Virus record (IMG/VR): IMGVR_UViG_3300002933_000016
Location: 1 to 51,594 of that record
DNA length: 51,594 nt
Strand: one strand, 5' to 3'
Source of the DNA: a virus
The translations under genes were made by a program, and so were the position numbers. Under the pieces are notes generated by a model. The model was not told the DNA's origin, did not search any database, and worked only from the letters and a program-made list of their open reading frames with translations. Positions 15,613-22,541 of the stretch are shown one piece after another; the first letter of the stretch is position 1; every line of letters starts with the position of its first letter.

Positions 15613-16922
15613 TATTTCACTTTGCGATTTACAGCCTTGAATGATTCTTCATACTTCAAAAATTTGCTTTCGATTTTGGTACCATCTTTATGGGCTTTCT
15701 TTTCTGCCCAGGCTTTCATCTGATCAAGTTTGGTATTACCAATTTTGTCTACTGGCAAATTCTTTCCTTCATTCTCAAACCACAATGCGAATAATTGAGT
15801 ATATCCAACAGGATGTAAAACTGTTATTTCAAAACCCTGACGAACTTCAGGAGCTGGAGTAGTTTCTGCAAGAGCAGCTTCCTGATCAAACATTACCATG
15901 GTTTGTTCACCTTGTGCTTTGATATCAATTTCCTGTTGTTCCTTGGCCTTAAATTCTTCAGCCTCTTTTTTCAACCGTATCTGTTCTTCTTCTTCCCGGC
16001 GCTTCTGTTCTTCCTGAAGCTGCAATTCTCTTTCCTTGGCCATCCGGAGATTTTCTTCTGCAATCTTTCTTTGTTTTTCATCACGTTCTGCAGCAGCTTC
16101 TTTTTCCAAACGTTCTCTTTCATCAGCCAATCTTTTTTGCTCGATCAGTTCTGCATGCTTGGATGGAAGTTGTTCAACAATCGTTGTTTTAGTTGCAATC
16201 ATTTCAGCTTTGTACTTATCATTCAATCTTTCATAAGCACCTTCCAAAGCATCTGTTTCAATGGCTTTTAATTCCTCTGCATTATGCAATGAAGAATAAA
16301 GACCGGCAGAAAATTGATCGAAATGTTTTTTGCTGTATGTGGGTTCGTATTGTCTGATCGCTGCAGCATTATCAGCGAAGTTTTCCAACTTCAAATCATT
16401 GAGCTGATTTTGGAATTTTGTTTTTACTGACAGTAAATAATCATTGAAGTATTTGGAAAGCTTTGATTCAACAGAAGATCTTAATTCAATTGCTTCTTTC
16501 TTTTTTGCAGCATCCCTTTCCGCTTCTCTGCGTTTACGTTCCTGTTCTTCTGCCATTTTTTTTGCATAGGCATTTCTTTCTTCCTGAATTCTTGCAGGAA
16601 TGGTTCCAGGCTTTTTAACATCCAAATCATTTTCAACTGTAGTGAACATTCCTTTCAGTTGGTCCATGATCTGAGTCACAGCTGCTCTGCTTTCATTCAT
16701 TTCTTTTTTTGCAGTAGCAATATTTGTCAGATACTTCATTGCTCTTTCGTCCAGTTTCGGATTCATACCGGTATTTGCAATTGCCGAAAGAATGTTGTTC
16801 CCAACAATAATCGCTTTGTCTTTTCTTGTCTGATTCGCTAATAAAATTTCAGGACCGGTCTTTAAGACATCCAGAGAATTTTCGATAATAGCTACTTGAT
16901 TATTTTCAATTGTTGTTTCCAT
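15612..16922 (-). CDS. Long coiled-coil protein of the RecT operon
   Basis: A 436-residue protein. The N-terminal 100 residues are helical. The middle (about 130-340) is a Lys/Glu/Arg-rich coiled coil (RKRREAERDAAKKKEAIEL; ERELQLQEEQKRREEEEQIR). The C-terminal 90 residues are compact (ITVLHPVGYTQLFALWFENE). DUF1351-like coiled-coil proteins occupy this place next to recT in other phages, and this may be one, but I cannot confirm it. A structural or accessory role in recombination is possible. Confidence 0.7.
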   Translation of the reverse strand: METTIENNQVAIIENSLDVLKTGPEILLANQTRKDKAIIVGNNILSAIANTGMNPKLDERAMKYLTNIATAKKEMNESRAAVTQIMDQLKGMFTTVENDLDVKKPGTIPARIQEERNAYAKKMAEEQERKRREAERDAAKKKEAIELRSSVESKLSKYFNDYLLSVKTKFQNQLNDLKLENFADNAAAIRQYEPTYSKKHFDQFSAGLYSSLHNAEELKAIETDALEGAYERLNDKYKAEMIATKTTIVEQLPSKHAELIEQKRLADERERLEKEAAAERDEKQRKIAEENLRMAKERELQLQEEQKRREEEEQIRLKKEAEEFKAKEQQEIDIKAQGEQTMVMFDQEAALAETTPAPEVRQGFEITVLHPVGYTQLFALWFENEGKNLPVDKIGNTKLDQMKAWAEKKAHKDGTKIESKFLKYEESFKAVNRKVK

Positions 16923-16953
16923 AACATGTAAATGGGTTTGTTAGAAATATTGT

Positions 16954-17898
16954 TTAGAAATCATCATCATTAAACACCTTTCCGTTAGTGGCTGCAGGTG
17001 TTTCCTTTTGCATAAATTCTTCATCATCTACAGGAGGACTTACAACCATAGCAGGTTTAAATTTTGCATCTGCTGCAGGTGTTGGTAATGATTGTTCTTC
17101 CAAACCATAAATGTCCTGTTCAACAACATCGGCATCTTCATCAACTGTATCAGAAGCCAATGCAGTGAATTTTGATTTTTCGAGTATGCGGAGTTTTGGA
17201 TAACTCTTAAAGGCGTGCTTAATTGTTTTCGCCTGAACCATTCCGGGAAGACCATCAGTCCAAGCTTTAGAATTCGGGTCTTTGGAAAACTTACGAAGCT
17301 TTTCAATTTCCGGCATTGTCAATACCTTATAATCAACTGAATCATCGTTTCGAGTGATACGGAGATAACAAGCAATGATCACTTCACTCTTTCTTGGAAT
17401 GGTAGCTTCATGATCAACAAAAACATTTCCGCCACGTGTTCCAATTTTGAAAAGATCACCTTCATAAACTAATACCGGATTATCAGCATATTTGATTTGG
17501 CCTTGTTTCATGCGAAGAAGTAATTCGCCCTGGCCACTGATTTGTAATTGTGCTCTGCTCTCCCATTTAGGAGAATCTTTTGTTCCTGCATTTACATTAT
17601 AAGGAACCATGTACATGTGCTTCATGGTAGGATCAAAACTTAATCCGTTTACAGCTCCATCGAGAAAACAACCATAAAGACTAAGCTTGCTACATAAAGA
17701 AAGCTTTTGATTTTCCTGCAGCATTTTTGCGAAGTGAAATTTTTCAGCTTCGTAATATCGTTCTCCGGATTTACCGTTGAAAGTCACATACAGACTTTTG
17801 AATCTGACAGCGACTTCAGGAACATTTACAATTTGAGTTGGTGCTGCAGCTTCCAACTTTTGAATAATTGTAACTTTTTGACTTACATTTGTGTTCAT
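16954..17898 (-). CDS. recT: RecT-family ssDNA annealing protein
   Basis: A 314-residue protein with RecT features: FHFAKMLQENQKL at the start of the fold, YGCFLDGAVNGLSFDP, and MYMVPYNVNAG. Later come RAQLQISGQGELLLRMKQG, GLPGMVQAKTIKHAFKSYP and an acidic, probably disordered C-terminus ending NDDDF. RecT anneals complementary ssDNA with the partner exonuclease (here 14935-15612). It is the first large gene of the recombination operon, and a GC-rich hairpin lies 31 bases upstream of its start. Confidence 0.9.
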   Translation of the reverse strand: MNTNVSQKVTIIQKLEAAAPTQIVNVPEVAVRFKSLYVTFNGKSGERYYEAEKFHFAKMLQENQKLSLCSKLSLYGCFLDGAVNGLSFDPTMKHMYMVPYNVNAGTKDSPKWESRAQLQISGQGELLLRMKQGQIKYADNPVLVYEGDLFKIGTRGGNVFVDHEATIPRKSEVIIACYLRITRNDDSVDYKVLTMPEIEKLRKFSKDPNSKAWTDGLPGMVQAKTIKHAFKSYPKLRILEKSKFTALASDTVDEDADVVEQDIYGLEEQSLPTPAADAKFKPAMVVSPPVDDEEFMQKETPAATNGKVFNDDDF

Positions 17899-17928
17899 AT
17901 ATATATGGTTTAAAATTTTTTTGTGAAT

Positions 17929-17950
17929 AAAGCCGCCGGCAAGCGGCTTT
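17929..17950. terminator. GC-rich hairpin upstream of recT
   Basis: AAAGCCGC and GCGGCTTT pair in 8 bp around the loop CGGCAA. On the minus strand only a weak U-run follows (CTTTATTC); the longer T-run (ATTTTTTTCT) is on the plus strand. It lies between the acidic microprotein and recT, so it could partly stop early minus-strand transcripts or block antisense ones. Confidence 0.6.
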
Positions 17951-17973
17951 ATTTTTTTCTCTCAATTCACTTT

Positions 17974-18099
17974 TTAGTCAACGGCAGTTTCATCACCACC
18001 ACCTTCTTTCTCATCATTTTCTTCATTTGTTTCTTCTGAAGCAGATTCTTCAACTTCTACTTCTTCTTCCTTTTCTTTTGGATCGAAATTGTTATTCAT
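17974..18099 (-). CDS. Acidic 41-residue microprotein
   Basis: ATG at 18099 to TAA at 17974 gives MNNNFDPKEKEEEVEVEESA followed by SEETNEENDEKEGGGDETAVD. About half of the residues are Glu or Asp. Small acidic phage proteins can mimic DNA or inhibit host nucleases, but none is matched here. It sits alone between a strong terminator (18162-18200) and the hairpin before recT, so it is expressed from the same leader as recT or from its own promoter. Confidence 0.55.
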   Translation of the reverse strand: MNNNFDPKEKEEEVEVEESASEETNEENDEKEGGGDETAVD

Positions 18100-18161
18100 G
18101 TTTGTTCGGTTTTCCCAGAGCCGATATGGTTTAGATTTCAATATTTTGAGTGTGCTAATTT

Positions 18162-18200
18162 TTAAAAAGCCATCCTCACGTTCACGTCCCGTAAGGATGG
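18162..18200 (-). terminator. Intrinsic terminator
   Basis: On the minus strand CCATCCTTACG pairs with CGTGAGGATGG (7 bp, one mismatch, 3 bp) and is followed directly by CTTTTTAAAAA. This is a good intrinsic terminator. It would end the transcript carrying the Cro-position gene, the small-gene cluster and tRNA-Met, and separate it from the recombination/replication operon. It could serve as an antitermination point. Confidence 0.75.
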
Positions 18201-18319
18201 ATGATCAGTTACTTTCCAATTTTTCTGACACGATAGTCAGTCCGACGTACTTCTTCTCTGATTTTTCATTCAGCTTTTTTAATTACTAACCATTAAATGA
18301 AAGCTGAATAATTTATTTG

Positions 18320-18391
18320 TTGCGAGGGCGGGAATCGAACCCGCGACCTGAGAGTTATGAGCCCTCCGAGCTACCGCTGCTCTACCTCACG
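18320..18391 (-). tRNA. Initiator-type tRNA-Met (CAT)
   Basis: The cloverleaf is complete: acceptor CGTGAGG/CCTCGCA, D-arm GAGC-AGCGGTA-GCTC, anticodon arm GAGGG-CTCATAA-CTCTC, variable AGGTC, T-arm GCGGG-TTCGATT-CCCGC and discriminator A. Position 1 is C and position 72 is A, which do not pair; this is the hallmark of bacterial initiator tRNA. The A11-U24 pair (GAGC/GCTC) and the G29-G31 run facing CTC also fit, although pair 30-40 is G-U. CCA is not encoded (ACAA follows). Confidence 0.88.
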
Positions 18392-18396
18392 ATGTA

Positions 18397-18420
18397 GTCA
18401 ATCCGTGGAAACAGATTGAC
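18397..18420. other. Perfect hairpin before tRNA-Met
   Basis: GTCAATC and GATTGAC pair over 7 bp around a 10-base loop. The hairpin ends 5 bases before the mature tRNA 5' end on the minus strand. It may assist processing of the tRNA or be part of its leader. No U-run follows, so it is unlikely to be a terminator. Confidence 0.5.
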
Positions 18421-18468
18421 ATTTTCCTTTATCCAAAACCCTATATTTAAAAGAACTTTTTTCAATTC

Positions 18469-18490
18469 TGGAGGAAGTGAAAACCTCCTC
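18469..18490. other. GGAGGA/TCCTCC hairpin
   Basis: A 6-bp GC-rich stem with a 10-base loop lies in the non-coding stretch 18421-18552 between the broken membrane gene and tRNA-Met. I see no gene of useful length there. No U-run follows on the minus strand. Confidence 0.45.
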
Positions 18491-18552
18491 CGTTTGTTTT
18501 TACCTCTAACATTTATTTATGAACAACCTTCTTTATTCGATTTTAGAAAATG

Positions 18553-18798
18553 CTATTTTACATCCCATTCGTTCCAATCATCCGGATCGCGTTCTGTATA
18601 AATTTTTTTAGTCGGCTGTTTGCCTTTATGAAATCCGAACATATCTTCATATCCTTCCGGGATTTTATCAATTAAGTTTCCAATCCAAATACATGCAGCA
18701 ACTGTTCAAATCAGAATAACTGCGAGTGTTTTAAGATTTTCTGCGTCTGTTGCAGTGTGTGTATTTGCGGCGATAATTAAGTTGATTATACTTCGCAT
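18553..18798 (-). pseudogene. Small membrane gene with in-frame TGA
   Basis: A frame from ATG at 18798 to TAG at 18553 would give 81 residues but is broken by TGA at 18708-18706 (codon 31). The sequence around it is LKTLAVILI-stop-TVAACIWIGNLIDKIP. With Trp in the gap this is one clean transmembrane helix followed by a polar tail (KKIYTERDPDDWNEWDVK). The frame is clean on both sides, as expected after a recent TGG to TGA change, a read error or UGA readthrough. It overlaps the gene at 18731 by 68 bases in another frame. Confidence 0.6.
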
Positions 18799-18907
18799 AT
18801 GGCAGAGATTTTTTATAGTTAAAAATGAATTTTGAAATCAGTAATAACATAACTGCAATCACAATCCCGAATAATGCATCATTACTATATGGTGCTGGTC
18901 CAGTCAT
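18731..18907 (-). CDS. Small membrane protein, 58 residues
   Basis: ATG at 18907 overlaps the stop of the upstream gene (TGATG). The product has one transmembrane helix (ALFGIVIAVMLLLISKFIF) and a basic cytoplasmic tail (YRRKYTHCNRRRKS). Its second half overlaps the start of the interrupted gene. The start coupling supports it being real. The function is unknown. Confidence 0.55.
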   Translation of the reverse strand: MTGPAPYSNDALFGIVIAVMLLLISKFIFNYKKSLPYAKYNQLNYRRKYTHCNRRRKS

Positions 18908-19074
18908 CAGTTAAGCAATGCAGCTACTTGAAAATATTTGTTAGCCATTCTGATCCGGCTCTCAATATCTAAACCAACTTTCCAGCCTCTTGCAACTGCC
19001 ATCATCGGAGCCAGAGTCATCATGATCTTAGTTGCCGGCATCGGTACTAATTGAACTTTGTTTGCTTTAAACAT
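18907..19074 (-). CDS. Small hypothetical protein, 55 residues
   Basis: ATG at 19074 overlaps the upstream stop by 8 bases, and its own TGA overlaps the next ATG. The product is Met-rich and basic (MFKANKVQLVPMPATKIMMT, then WKVGLDIESRIRMANKYFQV) with no clear membrane span. It is part of a chain of coupled microgenes; the role is unknown. Confidence 0.6.
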   Translation of the reverse strand: MFKANKVQLVPMPATKIMMTLAPMMAVARGWKVGLDIESRIRMANKYFQVAALLN

Positions 19075-19198
19075 TTTTCGCTTTTTTATAATTAAGAAAT
19101 ACGATCAATCCTACAACCGTAAGAGATAAAACTCCCATCACTACCATTCCAACGATGATGATAAATTCGATTTCTTCTTTTGTTAGTTGTTGATTCAT
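19067..19198 (-). CDS. Small membrane protein, 43 residues
   Basis: ATG at 19198 to TAA at 19067. A short polar N-terminus (MNQQLTKEEIEF) leads into a hydrophobic helix (IIIVGMVVMGVLSLTVVGLI) and a Lys-rich end (NYKKAKNV). It lies 3 bases after the stop of the 88-residue gene. It has the form of phage membrane microproteins that can affect superinfection, but there is no family match. Confidence 0.6.
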   Translation of the reverse strand: MNQQLTKEEIEFIIIVGMVVMGVLSLTVVGLIVFLNYKKAKNV

Positions 19199-19201
19199 CG
19201 C

Positions 19202-19468
19202 TTAATTCATTTGTGTTTGAAGTGGTGCAAACCGTACTAATTCTTTGTAAGCATCCTTTGCAGCAACATTTACTGTTTTAAATGCTTCGATGTTGTCGGT
19301 CACATTGATCAAATCCATAGGATTGAAAATGACCTGATCAATAATTACTGATGGAAGATTGTCGTTTGTCATGAAGCCATGACACCAGGCTCGAATAACA
19401 GTGACCTGAGAAGGTTTGATTAACAATTCGTCTTTAATTCTTAATTCAATCAAAAAACGTCGTTTCAT
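19202..19468 (-). CDS. Hypothetical early protein
   Basis: An 88-residue soluble protein (MKRRFLIELRIKDELLIKPS, then FNPMDLINVTDNIEAFKTVN). It is a mixed alpha/beta sequence with no recognised motif. It is the third gene after the Cro-position gene in the early transcript. Confidence 0.65.
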   Translation of the reverse strand: MKRRFLIELRIKDELLIKPSQVTVIRAWCHGFMTNDNLPSVIIDQVIFNPMDLINVTDNIEAFKTVNVAAKDAYKELVRFAPLQTQMN

Positions 19469-19481
19469 AATATAGGGTTTA

Positions 19482-19682
19482 TCAATGAATAATCTCTTCT
19501 CTCTGCAACTCTGCTTGTTGCTGAAACCATTGACTCAATTCTTCTGCTGTAACAAAACCATTTTCAAAATCAATATTCTCGTCAACCATATGAGCATCTT
19601 CTGCAGTGTGCAATAATCCATCTGCACCTACATAGTTGCCATGCTTTTCGAGTTGATATTTGATATATGGATCCATTCTCAT
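19482..19682 (-). CDS. Hypothetical early protein, acidic
   Basis: A 66-residue acidic protein (NYVGADGLLHTAEDAHMVDE, then VTAEELSQWFQQQAELQREE). The end may be a short amphipathic helix. Its start overlaps the preceding gene by 4 bases. No family is recognised. Confidence 0.6.
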   Translation of the reverse strand: MRMDPYIKYQLEKHGNYVGADGLLHTAEDAHMVDENIDFENGFVTAEELSQWFQQQAELQREEIIH

Positions 19683-19897
19683 TTTGCTCTTTTTAATTCA
19701 GCAGGTTTTCTAACTGAACCTGTTACTTCATTCATTTCAAAATGATTTCTCAAAGAAGATTTTCTTGAACTCCGGGAAGTGCTTGCTTCACTCCCCAGGA
19801 TATGTTCAAGACTTTCCAATCTCTGCAGATTGGCAATCGTGCTTTTGCGGAGCGTCGATATTTCTTTTTTGATAATATTTTGCTGTGTAGTTGTCAT
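19679..19897 (-). CDS. Hypothetical early protein, basic
   Basis: A 72-residue protein with a helical N-terminus (IIKKEISTLRKSTIANLQRL) and a Ser/Arg-rich middle (SEASTSRSSRKSSLRNHF). It shares one base with the end of the Cro-position gene. The coding sequence contains a 21-base stretch (19838-19858) that recurs with one mismatch beside attP (21206-21226). It stands where phages often place an excisionase or antirepressor, but no such fold is visible. Confidence 0.6.
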   Translation of the reverse strand: MTTTQQNIIKKEISTLRKSTIANLQRLESLEHILGSEASTSRSSRKSSLRNHFEMNEVTGSVRKPAELKRAK

Positions 19898-20127
19898 TAT
19901 GCTACTGCTTCTTCTAATACTTCAGTTAATAAATCATCAACATTCACGTTCACAGATGCTGCGATTATCACCAAAACAGAATACATGGTGAGCATTTCGG
20001 AATCGTTATAAAACCAATTCCTAACAGTTCCGATACTCTTTTCAGTCACCTTAGAAATGGCATTTAATACATCGCCATTATTCCTTACCTGCTGGTTGTA
20101 GTCGGATTTAAGCCTTTGAATTCTCAT
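19897..20127 (-). CDS. Cro-position HTH-like protein
   Basis: A 76-residue protein divergent from the Xre repressor. Residues 18-45 (DVLNAISKVTEKSIGTVRNW) read as a helix-turn-helix, followed by MLTMYSVLVIIAASVNVNVD. Position, size and divergence fit a Cro-type regulator that opens the minus-strand early operon. A TATATTTG box 24 bases upstream of its start is a good Bacteroidetes -7 element. Confidence 0.68.
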   Translation of the reverse strand: MRIQRLKSDYNQQVRNNGDVLNAISKVTEKSIGTVRNWFYNDSEMLTMYSVLVIIAASVNVNVDDLLTEVLEEAVA

Positions 20128-20150
20128 GTTTATTATTTATTTTCGTTTCA

Positions 20151-20196
20151 CAAATATATGACACTATTTATAGAAATTCTACTTTTTATGGAATTT
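20151..20196. promoter_or_regulatory. Divergent early promoter and operator region
   Basis: On the minus strand TATATTTG (20151-20158) matches the Bacteroidetes -7 consensus TAnnTTTG; no clear -33 TTG is seen. Upstream of it AGAAATTCT (20172-20180) is an odd-centred palindrome, and AAATTC/GAATTT (20174-20196) form a wider inverted repeat. These lie between the Cro-position gene and the repressor gene, where both proteins would bind. Confidence 0.6.
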
Positions 20197-20222
20197 ATTT
20201 TTATTAACACGAAATCCACAGA

Positions 20223-20594
20223 ATGTCAGTAAGTGATAACTTGAAGGTGATAAGGAAGCGTGAAAAGCTTACACAGGAAGCCTTTGGGACATTATTTGGC
20301 TTGAAGCGGAGTACTTATGCGGCATATGAAGACGGTAGAAATGAGCCGGATTTGGAATTTCTACAAAAAGTAGCAGAGAAATTTAAGGTCTCAATAAATG
20401 AATTATTAATAGGGAAAAGGGGGGATGATCATCGTAGTGATTCCCATTTTAATATTGTAGACCGATCAATGATAATTGTAAACAGAAGGGAATTGGCCAA
20501 ACTTATGTCGAAAGTTTACGGGAAGCCTTTGCAACAAGTTTTGCACGAACTTGAAGAAAATACCACAATTCAAACGAACGAACTTTTGAAGTAG
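20223..20594 (+). CDS. Xre-family lysogeny repressor
   Basis: A 123-residue protein. Residues 5-62 are a standard HTH_3 domain (MSVSDNLKVIRKREKLTQEA; FGLKRSTYAAYEDGRNEPDL). The C-terminal 60 residues (MIIVNRRELAKLMSKVYGKP) probably dimerise. There is no S24 self-cleavage domain, so induction would need another route than RecA-driven autocleavage. It is transcribed away from the early operon, towards the integrase, which is the usual immunity layout. Confidence 0.85.
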   Translation: MSVSDNLKVIRKREKLTQEAFGTLFGLKRSTYAAYEDGRNEPDLEFLQKVAEKFKVSINELLIGKRGDDHRSDSHFNIVDRSMIIVNRRELAKLMSKVYGKPLQQVLHELEENTTIQTNELLK

Positions 20595-20768
20595 ATTTTG
20601 ACTTTTTTTTCTTTTGCATAGAATTGAGATTTAAAAATTAAAAATAAGACACCTTCTTTAATTACTAAGAATTTTAGCATTGAATGTGAAAAAAATTTTA
20701 ATGGGGACGGCAAATTAATATGCAATATTTTTCAACGAAGATGATTTTCGTCATGAATATTTAACGAT

Positions 20769-21047
20769 ATGGAAGAACAGATTAAATGCCCAAAATGCCA
20801 ATCAACTCAAGTGTCAGCACATAAGAAAGGCTGGAGCTTAATGACCGGATTTATAGGCTCCGGGAAAGTAAAAATCACTTGTTTAAAGTGTGGGCATAAA
20901 TTCAGCCCTGGCAGAGATTATGATAGTATTCAAAAACAGAATGAGAAAGCTGAAAAGTTTAAAAAGGATCACCCTGTTATCTTTCGTCTGATCATGGTCG
21001 GCCTTTTTATCTTGATGGTAGTTATTGTATTTAAGGCATGTTCCTGA
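20769..21047 (+). CDS. Zinc-ribbon membrane protein
   Basis: A 92-residue protein. CPKCQSTQ (residues 7-14) and CLKCGHKF form a four-Cys zinc ribbon. The end is one transmembrane helix (VIFRLIMVGLFILMVVIVF). It lies between repressor and integrase and is likely expressed in the lysogen. A role in superinfection exclusion or host conversion is plausible but not shown. The 174 bases before it hold no recognised promoter. Confidence 0.75.
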   Translation: MEEQIKCPKCQSTQVSAHKKGWSLMTGFIGSGKVKITCLKCGHKFSPGRDYDSIQKQNEKAEKFKKDHPVIFRLIMVGLFILMVVIVFKACS

Positions 21048-21053
21048 TTATTC

Positions 21054-21253
21054 CTCAAACAAAAACTCAAACAAACAGCTTGAAAAAGCGATAAAATACA
21101 ACGTCGACAGTTTTATAAAATGCTGGTAATCAATTTCAATTTATAAGGAGATAAAGGTCTTGCTAAATCCCTCTCTCTCCGCTTTTTTTTGAAATCCTTT
21201 ACTGGCGTGCATTTGCGGAGCGTCGACGTTGAAACTCAAACAAAAACTCAAAC
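21054..21253. promoter_or_regulatory. Candidate attP with core and arm repeats
   Basis: The core candidate AAATCCCTCTCTCTCCGC (21165-21182), followed by a T-run, looks like the T-arm/acceptor 3' end and terminator of a tRNA-Ser gene. It is flanked by two exact copies of a 19-mer, CTCAAACAAAAACTCAAAC, at 21054-21072 and 21235-21253. It is also flanked by an inverted pair, CAACGTCGAC at 21099-21108 and GTCGACGTTG at 21222-21231. Core plus arm sites directly in front of an integrase is the expected attP plan. Confidence 0.75.
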
Positions 21254-21263
21254 GTCACGTTGT

Positions 21264-22481
21264 ATGTCACAAAGGATTATTTACACCTCGCCTGCTATAT
21301 GCAGCTACGACCAATCTATTGAAAAGAATTGGTTTGTTTACTTCGATATCACAGATCCGGAAACAGATGTCACCATCCGAAAGCAATTTCGCGGAGGCAT
21401 TAACTATTACAAAACCGTGAAGGATCGCTCATTCGCTGCAGAGCAGCTCCGTCGGCATTGGGAAGAAAAATTAAAGAATGGCTGGTCTCCTTTTGTACTT
21501 TCCATCAATACATTGAATAAGATGCGATTCAATGAAGCAATTGATTTCGCACTCAGTAAATGTCAGTTAGCTAAAAAAACAAAAGCTGGTTATTCCGGGA
21601 CTGCAGAATTTTTTAAAGCAGCTGCAAAAAAATCAAATCTCGATAATGCATTGATGATCGGAATAAAACGGCAGCACATTAAATTATTGTTGGACCAGAT
21701 CAAAGCTGAACGCTCCTGGTCAAATCATGCCTATAATAAAAATCTTGGTTACTTCGCAGGGATCCTTTCTCGGTTAGTTGATTTTGAAATCATCGAACAT
21801 AATCCTGCACATAATATTAAATTTCTTCCTGTTACAGAAACAAACAAATATGAAGCTTATACTGAAGATGAAAAGATAAGAATTAGAGAAAAGTTATTGG
21901 CTATTCTTCCATCTTTTTTTACTTATCTCATGGTAATTTATCACACCGGCATCAGGCCAAAAGAAGCACTTGCATTGAAAATTCGGGATATAAATTTTGA
22001 AAGGCGACTCATTCTGATCAAGCCGGATCTGGAAGAAGAAAACAGTAAAACAAAAACTATCCGGATGGTCCCTATTAATGAATATTTAGCAGCATTGATC
22101 CTGCAGCATGTATCAGGATATCAGGAAAAGGAAATGTTTGTTTTTGGAAGTCCTTTTGATTCTGGCAAGGGAAACAGAGGATCAGAAATAGGACACAACG
22201 GATCTACCCGGACTGATTATTTTAAACCATCATTCACTCATTTAAAAAGAGATACTGCAACCAAGCTTTGGAAAAAGATTGTGATCGATGGAATGAAAAT
22301 TAATAAGTACATGTATGCAATGAAACACACCGGAGCTGATGATAAAATTCTTGCCGGTATCAGCTTGGATGCATTGCGTCATATGTATGGCCATACCAGT
22401 AAATTAATGACGGAAAAATATGCAAGAAAAGTGAAAGATGTTTATCGAGAACAAATTGTTGTGAACTCTCCAGACTTTTAA
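21264..22481 (+). CDS. int: Tyrosine recombinase (integrase)
   Basis: Read from ATG at 21264 this is 405 residues. An upstream TTG at 21189 would extend the frame into the attP repeats and is less likely. A core-binding domain precedes the catalytic domain. Visible catalytic parts are HTGIRPKEAL (Arg), then YAMKHTGADD in the HxLR position with Lys in place of Arg, and MYGHTSKLMTEKYAR with the His and the Tyr nucleophile. The KHT variant occurs in Bacteroidetes integrases. It would insert the phage at a tRNA-Ser gene using the adjacent attP. Confidence 0.9.
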   Translation: MSQRIIYTSPAICSYDQSIEKNWFVYFDITDPETDVTIRKQFRGGINYYKTVKDRSFAAEQLRRHWEEKLKNGWSPFVLSINTLNKMRFNEAIDFALSKCQLAKKTKAGYSGTAEFFKAAAKKSNLDNALMIGIKRQHIKLLLDQIKAERSWSNHAYNKNLGYFAGILSRLVDFEIIEHNPAHNIKFLPVTETNKYEAYTEDEKIRIREKLLAILPSFFTYLMVIYHTGIRPKEALALKIRDINFERRLILIKPDLEEENSKTKTIRMVPINEYLAALILQHVSGYQEKEMFVFGSPFDSGKGNRGSEIGHNGSTRTDYFKPSFTHLKRDTATKLWKKIVIDGMKINKYMYAMKHTGADDKILAGISLDALRHMYGHTSKLMTEKYARKVKDVYREQIVVNSPDF

Positions 22482-22541
22482 TAAAAAAGCCCGCTGTGGA
22501 AACAGAAGGCCGTAAATTTTAAACCCCATATGAAAACGACT

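Noticed and set aside
18205-18300. Possible peptide KKLNEKSEKKYVGLTIVSEK on the minus strand before the terminator
   Set aside because: No start codon is available and the frame is only 22-25 codons. The stretch is more likely leader or tRNA trailer.
3904-18708. Genome-wide reassignment of TGA to tryptophan
   Set aside because: Large genes use TGG for Trp without in-frame TGA, and several genes end at TGA overlapping the next ATG.
21189-21263. Earlier TTG start for the integrase
   Set aside because: It would run through the attP arm repeats and adds residues with no conserved look. ATG at 21264 fits better.
22482-22541. Terminator between integrase and endonuclease genes
   Set aside because: Only a 4-5 bp stem (CTGT-GGAA-ACAG) is visible, with no proper U-run behind it.
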